Shown one piece after another: positions 1 to 7,838 of a stretch of 37,795 nucleotides of DNA (positions within the stretch are counted from its first letter, which is position 1; each line of letters starts with the position of its first letter). The notes beneath the pieces were generated by a model. The model was given only the letters and a program-made list of their open reading frames with translations. It was not told where the DNA came from and ran no database searches. Position numbers and translations under genes: made by a program. The stretch is from Deltaproteobacteria bacterium CG11_big_fil_rev_8_21_14_0_20_47_16 (GTDB lineage Bacteria; UBA10199; GCA-002796325; 1-14-0-20-47-16), in contig PCXA01000019.1 of NCBI GenBank assembly GCA_002796325.1, positions 15,153 through 52,947 on the forward strand, read 5' to 3'.

Positions 1-471
1 TTCCGTTTCTCCTGTGGACAGCTCGAAATGAACCGTGCCGGGACCCAACGCGAGAGAGAAGCTTCGTTGATCGCCTTGAGGATACGGCCCCATGGTATCG
101 AGACAATCGTTCAGGTTGATCTCGTGCTCCGATTTGGCTCCGCATGAGGCACACTCCAGATGAAAATGAATCTCACGCCCGTGGGTCAGCAACCGCGCCT
201 GAAGCAGGATGAATGTCCGGTCGCCAGTCAGCATCCCGTTGAAATCATCCGTGGTGGGATGCCCCGATTTGCCGTCGAGATTTTCCGTCACGAGAGACAA
301 AAACCGGTTGATGACCGAAAGATCCCGGGTTTGTTGAAGACTGGAGAGAAGCCGTTCGGCTTCGCCCGTGGTCTCAAACACCGTTACCGTCCGTCCGGAT
401 GGCAAGGTGATCTCGCGCTGTTCGCGTATGGGACTCGTCGAAAAAGCCCCTTTAGGTTTGTCTTCCGTCAC
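1..471 (-). CDS. T4-like baseplate/tail assembly chaperone-like protein (3' end cut by window)
   Basis: This open frame of 157 codons runs off the left edge of the window. It starts with GTG at 471, five bases after a clear AGGAGG ribosome site, and lies 19 bases below the tail tube gene, as expected for the next tail gene. The product begins MTEDKPKGAF and has an acidic, helical middle followed by a CxxC pair (ECASCGAK) near residues 115-122. The general look (small soluble protein after sheath and tube, ITLPSGRTV near the start, CxxC later) resembles the T4_baseplate (gp26/gp51-like) chaperones of contractile tails and contractile injection systems. The position is strong evidence for a tail assembly role; the family assignment is from memory of its pattern and is moderate. 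Confidence 0.65.
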   Translation of the reverse strand, partial: MTEDKPKGAFSTSPIREQREITLPSGRTVTVFETTGEAERLLSSLQQTRDLSVINRFLSLVTENLDGKSGHPTTDDFNGMLTGDRTFILLQARLLTHGREIHFHLECASCGAKSEHEINLNDCLDTMGPYPQGDQRSFSLALGPGTVHFELSTGETE

Positions 472-490
472 GATGGCCTCCTGTTATCTG

Positions 491-955
491 TTATGAAGAG
501 CGGATCACCCGGTCGCAGGACAACACGACCTTCTCGATGATGTCGTCGCTCGATTTTCTGTCGAGTTCGTCCTTTTCGATCTGTTTGGGAAAACAGCCTA
601 TGACTTGCCATTTCTCCAGAATGGTTTCGAGATCGGTATCGTGGAAGATGATGTAGCCGTTCCGCTTATATTCGGACGGAACGCCCATAGTGCCGTTTTC
701 CGGATCGCTGACTTTTTTGAACCAGTCGTAGGCCCAGTTCTCATTCTTATCCATGAACATGAGCTTCTTGAGCTCGATGTCGCCGACCTTCACCATGCCA
801 CCGGTTTTGACGAGGATGTTGCTGGAGCCGTGCTCGGCAACCTCGACGGAAAGGCCGGGAATGGTGACCTGTTGGACAAGAGCGGGTTCCAGACCCTCGA
901 ATTCGACGGTCCATGGGAATTTCTTGCGCGGGTTGATAGGTGTTGCTGTGGGCAT
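491..955 (-). CDS. Phage tail tube protein (T4 gp19-like)
   Basis: A 154-residue protein that should polymerise into the inner tube through which DNA passes. The start MPTATPINP is chosen because GGAGG lies five bases before the ATG at 955; a longer reading starting MKEVH would swallow that ribosome site. The N-terminal half, with KFPWTVEFEG followed by VQQVTIPGLSVEV, matches the pattern of gp19/PVC-type tube proteins, where a short 'xVxIPGL' strand precedes the ring-forming beta barrel. The C-terminal part contains WFKKVSDPENG and YKRNGYIIFHD, also usual for the family (the x-WYK-x region and the 'R..I.L.D' strand). It directly follows the sheath gene, the normal order in contractile tails. 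Confidence 0.85.
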   Translation of the reverse strand: MPTATPINPRKKFPWTVEFEGLEPALVQQVTIPGLSVEVAEHGSSNILVKTGGMVKVGDIELKKLMFMDKNENWAYDWFKKVSDPENGTMGVPSEYKRNGYIIFHDTDLETILEKWQVIGCFPKQIEKDELDRKSSDDIIEKVVLSCDRVIRSS

Positions 956-1023
956 GTGAACCTCCTTCACCCTGATTATGAGGCGGGGTAAAATTCGGTC
1001 TCACTACCAATCTGAAAAACTCT

Positions 1024-3210
1024 TTAGAGGCGGATATCCAGCAGTTCTTTAAAGTTCGCGTTCGACTTCGTGATGACCGCCTCGATCCCGAAATACTTGA
1101 GCGTGCGGGTCGGCTTGATGAAGAGTCTGCAGACGAATTCACCACGATCAATGCGCTCCGGCGTGTTCAGGATCGCGTCGTTGATGCTCTTGGCATCCTG
1201 GTCACACTGGATCAGGTATTCGTAGAACGCCCGCCGTTTCAGGAGATCTTCCATCCAGGGGTTGATTAAGTTGAAGACCCGACGCCAGGTGATGGGGTCG
1301 TTCGGCTCGAAAAGATAGATGCGGTTGATTTTCAGAAGAGCCTTTCTCATGTAGATGAGCAGCCTGCGGATATGAAGCGACTGGAGCGCGCTGGGTGCCC
1401 GTTGCAGGGTTTGCTCGCCCCAGATGACGGTACCTTCATCCGAGAAATCCACGATGGGGCTGATCTGGTTGTTCACCAGGTCATCCATCTCGCTAGATCG
1501 TCCGGGAGTTCCCACGTTGTAGTGAACGCCGAGGGTATTTGGAATCCGGCCGCGTTGCAGGCCCGCGGGCGCGAACCAGACCTCGGCTTTGGCGTCATTG
1601 TAGGCATGGACGCCGAACACGTCCCCGATGAGACTGATATCGGTAATGTCGTTGGTCTTGGCCGAGCGGATCTTGGGTCTGCCGAAATACATGGCCCCGT
1701 AACTGGAATTAAACGCGGCATGAACCCACAAGCCTTGCCCAAGACGAAAGTCAATTGCCTCTTCGGCGGAATCCACGGAGGCCGGAGGCTCAGCGTAGTA
1801 CACCATGTCTTCTCGGTTTTCGCAGTAGGCAACACCAGCGGCAACTACGGCCGGAGATGTGTTTTCCGGACAGGCCAACCCGAAGGCGTCATCAATGTCG
1901 TCAAAGGCATACAGTCCGGTGCGCGTGGCTGGATTACCGATCCAGTCGTCGTCATCCAGACCGCTTAACCCGTCCGCGCCGCCTGCCAGATTAGTGGCAG
2001 TGACAGGGGTCGGATTGTCTACGGTTACCGGATCTGGACTGAACGTAACGGTACCGGTAGCCGCAATGGCATCGCTGCCGCCCAATAATGTCGCTCCCGA
2101 AAGAGTCAATCCGGCACCACTCGCCGAAACCATTGTGATGCTGTTCCCGGCGGTTCCTGGATTTGCGGCCGTCACCGTAATGATCAGCCCGTCATCCGTG
2201 GCGTTCACGTTCGCGAGCGCCTCGATGAGAGCTGTCAGTTCGCCGATATTGCTAAATTCGTTGGCTCCCGGAGGTCCCGGGACCTTGGTAAAGAGGCTTC
2301 CGTCCACTGTAACCGTGTCCCCATCGGCGGGAATGCCGAAGGTGATCGTGCCGCCTGCCGCCACCGCATCAAGGCCGCCGGCAAGGTTCGCACCCGAGAC
2401 GGAAATATTCCCTCCGCCCGTCACGGCGGATAGCGCGATGGCGTTTCCGGCCACGCCAGCCACAACGGCGGTTAGAGAAATTACGTTACTGAGTGAAGTC
2501 GCCGTCACGTCACCGGAGGTTGCGTTGATGGAATCCTTCAACGAGGACGCCATCAGAGGGATGTCGTCGATGTTAATTGTAAAATCGTCACCCGAATCGA
2601 ATGTGTCGATGCCAACGGTGACACTGTCGCTCTCGAAGGGATCACCAGCCTCAAGATCAATGAGTTTTACGAGTTTGGATTGGTCATTGATGACCTTCAC
2701 GGCGTAGTATTCGGTGTCGTCTTGATTCATGGTGAGATACCGGTACGACTCGCTCAATTCGGATTGCTCGGGATAATCAATCCGCAGATCGAATCGGTCG
2801 GGGTCGACGTCGTTGGCTGTGATCGTGACCACGAGGGTGTTGCCCCAGGTTCCCTGGTTGGCCGCCTCGATTGTCAGCGTGTTACGGCTTTGCTGATCCT
2901 GCAGAGTCAACGATGCCTTGAGGGCGGCGATCGTGGATGCGTCGGCCGGATCCGTGTAGTGAACCACGCGATTGATGTAGAGCACGGCCCCGCGATCGAA
3001 GGCACGCTGGACCACGATATCGGAATCCGAACTGTCAATGGGAAGTCCGTAGTTTTCCTGGAACTGTTTCATGGATCCGACCAGTTTGACTTCGTTGACT
3101 GGCCCGCGACGTGCGGTGATTTGCACGCAGTTCCTACCTTGCGTGACGGCCTGGATGAAGAAACTCAAATCCCTTTCGGTGAATGTAACTTTTGCGGCTC
3201 CTGTTGGCAT
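1024..3210 (-). CDS. Contractile tail sheath protein with an inserted repeat domain
   Basis: A 728-residue sheath subunit that would contract around the tail tube. The N-terminus (residues 1-190) begins with GRNCVQITARRGPVNEV and has the sheath-type beta strands; the C-terminal third (about residues 430-728) contains GVHYNVGTPGRSSEMDD, WGEQTLQRAPSALQSLHIRRLLIYMRKAL and a closing VITKSNANFKELLDIRL, typical of the sheath core that mediates contraction. Between them, about residues 195-425, lies a Gly/Ala/Thr-rich insertion with two full copies and one partial copy of a beta-rich repeat (shared signatures AGNAI/AGNSI, then SGANLAGGLDAVAAGGTITF versus SGATLLGGSDAIAATGTVTF). Such insertions normally sit on the outer surface of the sheath. 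Most sheaths lacking an insertion are about 400-500 residues, so the extra length is explained by it. Confidence 0.9.
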   Translation of the reverse strand: MPTGAAKVTFTERDLSFFIQAVTQGRNCVQITARRGPVNEVKLVGSMKQFQENYGLPIDSSDSDIVVQRAFDRGAVLYINRVVHYTDPADASTIAALKASLTLQDQQSRNTLTIEAANQGTWGNTLVVTITANDVDPDRFDLRIDYPEQSELSESYRYLTMNQDDTEYYAVKVINDQSKLVKLIDLEAGDPFESDSVTVGIDTFDSGDDFTINIDDIPLMASSLKDSINATSGDVTATSLSNVISLTAVVAGVAGNAIALSAVTGGGNISVSGANLAGGLDAVAAGGTITFGIPADGDTVTVDGSLFTKVPGPPGANEFSNIGELTALIEALANVNATDDGLIITVTAANPGTAGNSITMVSASGAGLTLSGATLLGGSDAIAATGTVTFSPDPVTVDNPTPVTATNLAGGADGLSGLDDDDWIGNPATRTGLYAFDDIDDAFGLACPENTSPAVVAAGVAYCENREDMVYYAEPPASVDSAEEAIDFRLGQGLWVHAAFNSSYGAMYFGRPKIRSAKTNDITDISLIGDVFGVHAYNDAKAEVWFAPAGLQRGRIPNTLGVHYNVGTPGRSSEMDDLVNNQISPIVDFSDEGTVIWGEQTLQRAPSALQSLHIRRLLIYMRKALLKINRIYLFEPNDPITWRRVFNLINPWMEDLLKRRAFYEYLIQCDQDAKSINDAILNTPERIDRGEFVCRLFIKPTRTLKYFGIEAVITKSNANFKELLDIRL

Positions 3211-3225
3211 AATCCTTAACCTCCC

Positions 3226-3480
3226 TTAAACGTTTTCAATCCGGATGAGTCTCTTGCGTTCCAATGCCTTCGTGGCCGTAACAATCGCCGTCTGCGGCAG
3301 TATCGGCGCATCCTGACCGTGACGGCCCGTCTGCAATCTGAGATTCAGAAAGGCTGTCGTGCCGTCGGGGCTCCGATAAGGAACCGGAAAAGTCTTCTGG
3401 GTCAGGTTGATGATGCGAACCTGACCTGCGGCCTTGGCCGGTTCTTTTCGAATGGGTGCTTCCTTGTTTTTCTTTGGCAT
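3226..3480 (-). CDS. Small hypothetical phage protein, sheath-proximal
   Basis: An 84-residue basic protein between the neck genes and the sheath, 13 bases before the latter in operon direction. A GGAGCGAAACGTATG context supplies the ribosome site. The first 20 residues are lysine-rich (MPKKNKEAPIRKEPAKAAG); the rest (VRIINLTQKTFPVPYRSPDG, then LPQTAIVTATKALERKRLI) reads as a small beta domain followed by a helix. Small proteins with this architecture occur just upstream of sheath genes in contractile phages, but I do not recognise a named family. Role in tail or neck assembly is inferred from position only. Confidence 0.7.
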   Translation of the reverse strand: MPKKNKEAPIRKEPAKAAGQVRIINLTQKTFPVPYRSPDGTTAFLNLRLQTGRHGQDAPILPQTAIVTATKALERKRLIRIENV

Positions 3481-3492
3481 ACGTTTCGCTCC

Positions 3493-4146
3493 TTACGGCC
3501 CAGTGTCCGGTTGAATGGTCACTTCTTGCATTGAGATCCCGTCCGGATTCGAAGGATCACTACTCGTTGTTCTCAAAATATCGCTGTCGATCGTGGTGAT
3601 TATTTTTCCATCACGATCCGGCAGGAATCCGGTCACCCATGCTTCGATCTTGAATCGGTAAATTTTCTCTCGGATATTTTTGGTTAGATCGTCCAGATTC
3701 TGGATACCGACGAGCTCAATGGGAAAATCCGCCGGCGCTCCGTCGATCATGAGCGTCAGGACACCGCGCTCTGGGAATTTGGCCAGCAAGGCCAGATCCA
3801 TTTCCAACGATGTCTGGCTGTCATAGCACCAGGCATCGACCTCATAGAGGAGATCCAGAGGGAGCGGCTTCTTGACTGTGAATTCGGGATATACCGTAAC
3901 GGGTTCTCCGTCATAGGTGAGAGTCGTCGTGGATCCCGATGGCGTGACTACATCCGGAGTGACGCGGCCGCGATCGATATCGTAACCAGCAAACGAAATC
4001 TGCACGGCTTTCTTGGGAAGCACTGGACGGCTCTTGCCGTCATCAAAGCCAAGAAACTCAAGCGCGGGTACGGTGGCGATAGAAGCCATGCGACCGTAGA
4101 TGGCTTGATGCAACTTGGCGATGCTGTTTAGAATCGTGGCAGCCAT
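3493..4146 (-). CDS. Hypothetical phage neck/tail-terminator-like protein
   Basis: A protein of about 217 residues upstream of the sheath. Two starts are possible: a TTG at 4152 that overlaps the stop of the preceding gene, or ATG at 4146, two bases after that stop; the ATG is preferred. The sequence opens with a helix (ILNSIAKLHQAIYGRMASIA) and continues as a beta-rich domain with YPEFTVKKPLPLDLLYEVDAWCYDSQTSLEMDLALLAKFP, a layout seen in tail terminator proteins that cap the tube and sheath. C-terminal residues from about 185 look disordered (TTSSDPSNPDG). Its tight coupling to the morphogenesis gene before it and the sheath operon after it supports a neck role; no family was recognised. 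Confidence 0.65.
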   Translation of the reverse strand: MAATILNSIAKLHQAIYGRMASIATVPALEFLGFDDGKSRPVLPKKAVQISFAGYDIDRGRVTPDVVTPSGSTTTLTYDGEPVTVYPEFTVKKPLPLDLLYEVDAWCYDSQTSLEMDLALLAKFPERGVLTLMIDGAPADFPIELVGIQNLDDLTKNIREKIYRFKIEAWVTGFLPDRDGKIITTIDSDILRTTSSDPSNPDGISMQEVTIQPDTGP

Positions 4147-4148
4147 AT

Positions 4149-4631
4149 TCAATGTCCCGTGTTCTCCAGCGTTTCGCGAATGGCTTTTTTGTAGCCTCTT
4201 TCGACGTCAGGCTGGACTTCTTTGAAAGTCGGTCGGAACAGCGGTCGTGCCGTGATATTCCGCGCATGACTTCCGAATTCATGAATTTCGGCGATCAGGA
4301 CCGGTGGCTCGCCGTCCTTGCGTTTGCCGGACCGTAACACCCCGACGAAAGCCGACAGCCGATCTCCCGCCAATTCAGTCGTGATCGACTGCATCAGTTG
4401 GGAAGTGGCGATGAGGGTCGCCGTGCTCAGATGTCGCCTCTTTTTGGAGGCGAGATATGCGGGGCTTAAAGGCTTCCAGGACAGGTCCTGGTTCTGCAAA
4501 TGTTTCACCAGCACTTTGCGGACCAACTCGGCATTCTGAAGAGTCGCCAGCTGCAAGCGCGATGTCAGTTTCAGCCCGAATCCGTTCAGGTCCTTTTCCA
4601 AATCTCTCCATGGTCCGTTCATCTCGCTCAT
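4149..4631 (-). CDS. Phage virion morphogenesis / HK97 gp10-like neck protein
   Basis: A 160-residue protein. It has a helical N-terminal half (WRDLEKDLNGFGLKLTSRL, then ELVRKVLVKHLQNQDLSWKPLSPAYLASK) and a C-terminal part with HEFGSHARNITARPLFRPTFKE. The arrangement 'W.PLS..Y...K' followed by 'HEFG....I.aRPf..pt' is the signature of the Mu gpG/HK97 gp10 group of virion morphogenesis proteins, which help complete the tail-to-head joint. The start ATG overlaps the stop of the preceding gene by four bases (ATGA), showing translational coupling. Function is well supported by pattern and place; the exact subfamily is not resolved. Confidence 0.75.
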   Translation of the reverse strand: MSEMNGPWRDLEKDLNGFGLKLTSRLQLATLQNAELVRKVLVKHLQNQDLSWKPLSPAYLASKKRRHLSTATLIATSQLMQSITTELAGDRLSAFVGVLRSGKRKDGEPPVLIAEIHEFGSHARNITARPLFRPTFKEVQPDVERGYKKAIRETLENTGH

Positions 4632-5068
4632 GGGTTGCCTCCCTCGGCCCAGCGTCTCTTGATCTGGAGATAGACGAAGGACGGTTTCTTGGTCATGTCG
4701 GCCACACCACCAAAAGAGACGATATCGTAGACCTCGTTCTCCATGACCACCACGTCGTTATGATCGAGCAATACCTTGTTATCGGCATCCGTAAGTCCGG
4801 CAGCTTCAACATCATCCCAGTTGAGATATATTTTTCTCTCGTGGGCCGCGTCGGGACCGAGGTCATTGCGGAACTGGTCGGTTTTACCTTCGGAAACGAA
4901 TTCACGGATGGCGTTGAATGAAAAATCCTGGTCGGCTGACGGCGTTCGAAACGCACCGTTGGCAAACGTCGTCCTGCGGATGATGATCGGACAGGCGAAG
5001 GTGTCACTCAGGTCATGAAAGACCTTGCGAATCTGGCTGACCTGTTGATTTGAAAGTAAATCGCTCAT
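4628..5068 (-). CDS. Hypothetical head-tail joining protein
   Basis: A 146-residue acidic protein coupled by a four-base overlap to the virion morphogenesis gene. The N-terminus (LLSNQQVSQIRKVFHDLSDTFACPIIIRRT) is a helix leading into a beta barrel; the middle carries KIYLNWDDVEAAGL, and the end has NDVVVMENEVYDIVSFGGVADMTKKPSFVYLQIKRR. A beta-barrel ending in 'v.v.g..Y.I......' is what head-closure (stopper) proteins show, and this slot in the operon is where stoppers are found. The assignment is inference from fold pattern and synteny, not from a recognised family name. Confidence 0.65.
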   Translation of the reverse strand: MSDLLSNQQVSQIRKVFHDLSDTFACPIIIRRTTFANGAFRTPSADQDFSFNAIREFVSEGKTDQFRNDLGPDAAHERKIYLNWDDVEAAGLTDADNKVLLDHNDVVVMENEVYDIVSFGGVADMTKKPSFVYLQIKRRWAEGGNP

Positions 5069-5079
5069 GCGTCATATCC

Positions 5080-5562
5080 TTAATCGCAGGGACACACGTC
5101 ACCCGGTGGATCCTCGCAGGCACGTACTTTCCTGAGCAGCGCCGGCGGTCCGGAAAGCTCAGATTCGGCGTAGCCCAGCTGAGATTTGAGTCCGGAAAGT
5201 TTGTTTTCCAATTCTTCGAGAAGTGTCTTGAGCCATGCGAGCTTATCCTGACGGAATTTGGCATCGGCAGGTCCCGCCGTGGCTTCGACCACATCGTCTT
5301 TATAGTAGGAGATCGCGGTATTGATGAGTTCAATGGCCGCCGCGGTGGCGATCAGTTCCGATTGCAGAATCGTCAGATCGGATTTGTCCGCATACACGGC
5401 TTCCGATCCGTCTCCGCCGTACAGGGAGTAGAAGCTCGCAGCATATTGGAGGGAGGCGTTCTTGTTCTCATCGGTCAGAGTCGCGTCACCGTCGCCCAGA
5501 ACGTCTTTCGTCTTGAGCAAGATCCGGTTCAGGCGATGCATGGAGCCGAAAGCCAAAGTCAT
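5080..5562 (-). CDS. Hypothetical phage connector-region protein, alpha-helical
   Basis: A 160-residue protein with mainly helical composition. The first half contains LNRILLKTKDVLGDGDATLTDENKNASLQYAAS; residues about 100-140 form a likely coiled coil (DKLAWLKTLLEELENKLSGLKSQLGYAESEL). The tail is unusual, with three cysteines in the last dozen residues (CEDPPGDVCPCD). It overlaps the previous gene by four bases. Head-tail adaptor proteins are helical and sit downstream of the capsid gene, so this may be the adaptor, but no family motif was recognised. Confidence 0.65.
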   Translation of the reverse strand: MTLAFGSMHRLNRILLKTKDVLGDGDATLTDENKNASLQYAASFYSLYGGDGSEAVYADKSDLTILQSELIATAAAIELINTAISYYKDDVVEATAGPADAKFRQDKLAWLKTLLEELENKLSGLKSQLGYAESELSGPPALLRKVRACEDPPGDVCPCD

Positions 5563-5951
5563 ACGTTTCCTCCCGATTTCTTCTTGGCTTTCTTGGTTTT
5601 CGAATCGGGTTCTTCCGCCTTCGGTTTTTCATCCTCGGCTATCGCGGTCTGCTTTTCTTCCGGAGGAATTGTTCGCGTCTTTTCCTTGACAGGCTCCGGT
5701 TCGGGCATAGGAGCGTTTTCCGGCTGATGCGGTGTTTGGGGTGCCGGTTCGGAAGTCGGATCGGCCTTCGTTTGAGCCAAATATTGTGCTTCATCCACGA
5801 TGAGCAGCCCACCGCGTCGGATCCATTTCTGCATGGTGCGAGTCGGAGCTCTGTCGTACGGAACGATACGACCTCGCGGAACCTTGAAGTGATTCTCCGG
5901 ATCCATGTAGGTCATGACGGCGTTGCGGCATTTCAAATATTTCATGGGCAT
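5559..5951 (-). CDS. Hypothetical phage protein with disordered acidic/Pro-rich tail
   Basis: A 130-residue protein immediately after the major capsid gene. The N-terminal 55 residues (MKYLKCRNAVMTYMDPENHFKVPRGRIVPYD, then TMQKWIRRGGLLIVDEAQYL) form a compact domain; the C-terminal 70 residues are low-complexity, rich in Pro, Glu, Lys and Ala, ending in a basic KTKKAKKKSGGN. The start at 5951 is preceded by GAGGA seven bases upstream. Proteins with a short folded head and a charged tail just after the capsid gene are common in phages, but the function is not recognisable. Confidence 0.65.
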   Translation of the reverse strand: MPMKYLKCRNAVMTYMDPENHFKVPRGRIVPYDRAPTRTMQKWIRRGGLLIVDEAQYLAQTKADPTSEPAPQTPHQPENAPMPEPEPVKEKTRTIPPEEKQTAIAEDEKPKAEEPDSKTKKAKKKSGGNV

Positions 5952-5966
5952 GGTTCATTCCTCACT

Positions 5967-7076
5967 TTAGATCGTAGGTGCCATCCAGATCGGGAAGTCG
6001 TTGACCGCCACATCAAGTGAATCATCAACGATCACCCGAGCGTCCCGGAAGATGACTCCGAAACCCGTGGTGATGGAGGCGTAGGCTTCCTGAATCTGTT
6101 TGCTGATAATTTTGTCCCCCTCGACATTGAGTGGAGCCGACGTCAGCTGAACCAGGGCGTAACGCGGGTCGAGCAGAATGTACTGGTTTTGAGTAAGCCT
6201 TCCGCTGACGAATACCTGGCTCTGGCTGGGAAGGGTCTCATTGAGCACCATCGATGAAATGGGAGTTCCAGCTTGTTTCTGTTTGAACTCGTCCAGGTTG
6301 AGTAATCTGTTTGCACCTCGCTCGCTGGTAACGATGTGGTCATAGCGCCGACCCAAGCGGCTCGCACGGATCCAGGCATAGACCAGATCTCTATAGGTAA
6401 GCCCCGGGGGTATAAGCGTGGACACGCCGATCGTAGCAGCGGCTTCGCTGCCACTGGGCTGATCACCGTTGATGAGAACGTCGACAGCTTCGTTGTTGAG
6501 CTTGTGACCCAGTTTCACGCCCACGTCTTGAATGAAAATCGTGAGCAGATTGATCGAGGTGTACTGAATGGCCTCGTAGCTGATGCTGACGCCGATCGCC
6601 TGTTTGAAAATCTCGGTAGTCTTGTTGCCGTAGGAGATGCTTCCCTTGGAAATGGTTTCTCCCTCGGCCGTGTCCTTGGGCTCGGCGTCAGAGAGTTCCA
6701 GAAACGGCATGTTGACTTGCGGTTGGCTGACGCTTTCGCTGACCGCCACCAGGCTGTTATAAAATGGTGAGGTGCGGATACCTTTGCGAATTGCATCCCG
6801 GAAGATTTCAGGAACCAACCAGCGGCTGTCTTGATCCAGATCAATCAGCTGACTGACCGTCATCTTGTTGGGGTTGATCCCAAGCTCGCCGTACAGATGG
6901 TTTACATCGAAGATACCCTCCTTGTCGCAGCCAGCCGGGTACTGAGCGCTCAGGTATTCGACGAGACTTACGTCACGTTTGCCGCCCAGTGCGACTGGAC
7001 CCGATATGTTTCCGGATCGGATTTTTTGCAGCTCTTCGTAGGTCTGTTTGATTTTGCCTTTGAGTCCAAGTTCCAT
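5967..7076 (-). CDS. Major capsid protein (HK97 fold)
   Basis: A 369-residue shell protein. The start follows AGAGGAG with good spacing. The N-terminus is a helical arm (MELGLKGKIKQTYEELQKIRSG). It is followed by 'LVPEIFRDAIRKGIRTSPFYNSLV', 'EAVDVLINGDQPSG', 'DLVYAWIRASRLGRRYDHIVTSERGANRLLNLDEFKQ' and the closing 'LVQLTSAPLNVEGDKIISKQIQEAYASITTGFGVIFRDARVIV', the order of elements expected of HK97-type capsid proteins (E-loop, spine helix, P-domain, A-domain; fragments given separately). Unlike HK97 itself, no long N-terminal delta domain is present, in keeping with the separate scaffold encoded just upstream. Position after protease/scaffold and decoration genes supports the call. Confidence 0.88.
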   Translation of the reverse strand: MELGLKGKIKQTYEELQKIRSGNISGPVALGGKRDVSLVEYLSAQYPAGCDKEGIFDVNHLYGELGINPNKMTVSQLIDLDQDSRWLVPEIFRDAIRKGIRTSPFYNSLVAVSESVSQPQVNMPFLELSDAEPKDTAEGETISKGSISYGNKTTEIFKQAIGVSISYEAIQYTSINLLTIFIQDVGVKLGHKLNNEAVDVLINGDQPSGSEAAATIGVSTLIPPGLTYRDLVYAWIRASRLGRRYDHIVTSERGANRLLNLDEFKQKQAGTPISSMVLNETLPSQSQVFVSGRLTQNQYILLDPRYALVQLTSAPLNVEGDKIISKQIQEAYASITTGFGVIFRDARVIVDDSLDVAVNDFPIWMAPTI

Positions 7077-7106
7077 AGTGATCTCCTCTTAAAGTTTGTC
7101 TTCGAA

Positions 7107-7820
7107 TCAGCGGACCAGGACATCGATGGGGACATCCGGGGCTGTGGTTTCCGTCAAGGCGATGCCGTACGGATCGAAGATGGAAATGTCCCCGTCCTGC
7201 AAGAGCGCCACCAGAATGTCGGCACCGTCGTCACTGGTCGAAATGGGAATGACGGTATTGTTGAAGTTGGGTCCGTTATTTTGCCGTTCGATGACAACCT
7301 GATCGGGCGGGGATGCGAAAGCATTGTGGCCCGGAACCAACGCATTGATCGCTGTGGCGATATTCTGCGCGGTCGTCATGACATCGGGACCCGTGATGAA
7401 ATCGATGCCCTCGGTCATGACCACACCGTTGACCGTGATCGTCTCACCGCCGTTCCATGCGAAATCCATCACCCTGAAAATGGATTGCGGTTCGCGGTAA
7501 GTGGACATGACCACTTTTCCGGCGCTGTTCATGGTGACGGGTTTTCCGGCGGGAATCGCTTCACCGGAGGTCATCGTGATGACGGCGCGGCCCTTGGCGG
7601 CAATGACGACACGGTTGTCGTTATTGGATTTATTGCTACGAATCATCACGTAACCCAGACAGGCCGTGAAATCGGGTTGCCCCGGTCCGACATAAGGGGC
7701 GACGAGGTCCACGGCGCTCAATTTGACCGGCGTGTGTGGGGCTAACGGTCCCACAACTAAGGGATCCACTCCGAATGACAGGGTGAGCATTCCGGATAAT
7801 TCTTCTTTGACGATGGTCAT
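7107..7820 (-). CDS. Head decoration protein-like with an inserted beta repeat
   Basis: A 237-residue protein between scaffold and major capsid, the usual place for a decoration (capsid-stabilising) protein. The first 115 residues have the look of the DUF2190/decoration group: repeated short strands with GRAVITMTSGEAIPAGKPVTM and a late MSTYREPQSIFRV. About residues 120-205 hold an added domain, GGETITVNGVVMTEG, then a helix TAQNIATAINAL and VVIERQNNGPNFNNTVI, closely resembling the repeat in the sheath insertion (TVTVDG, then a helix with ELTALIEAL, then IITVTAAN and GNSI). GGAG lies seven bases before the ATG. The decoration role is inferred from place and composition. Confidence 0.65.
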   Translation of the reverse strand: MTIVKEELSGMLTLSFGVDPLVVGPLAPHTPVKLSAVDLVAPYVGPGQPDFTACLGYVMIRSNKSNNDNRVVIAAKGRAVITMTSGEAIPAGKPVTMNSAGKVVMSTYREPQSIFRVMDFAWNGGETITVNGVVMTEGIDFITGPDVMTTAQNIATAINALVPGHNAFASPPDQVVIERQNNGPNFNNTVIPISTSDDGADILVALLQDGDISIFDPYGIALTETTAPDVPIDVLVR

Positions 7821-7838
7821 GGTCTTCTCCTTTTGCTG

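Noticed and set aside
1859-2707. 282-codon plus-strand open frame across the sheath gene
   Set aside because: It is the antisense of the Gly/Ala/Thr-rich repeat, whose composition leaves the opposite strand free of stops; there is no ribosome site or family pattern.
6831-7745. 304-codon plus-strand open frame across capsid and decoration genes
   Set aside because: It runs opposite two well-supported phage genes and has a composition typical of antisense reading (many His, Gly, Asp).
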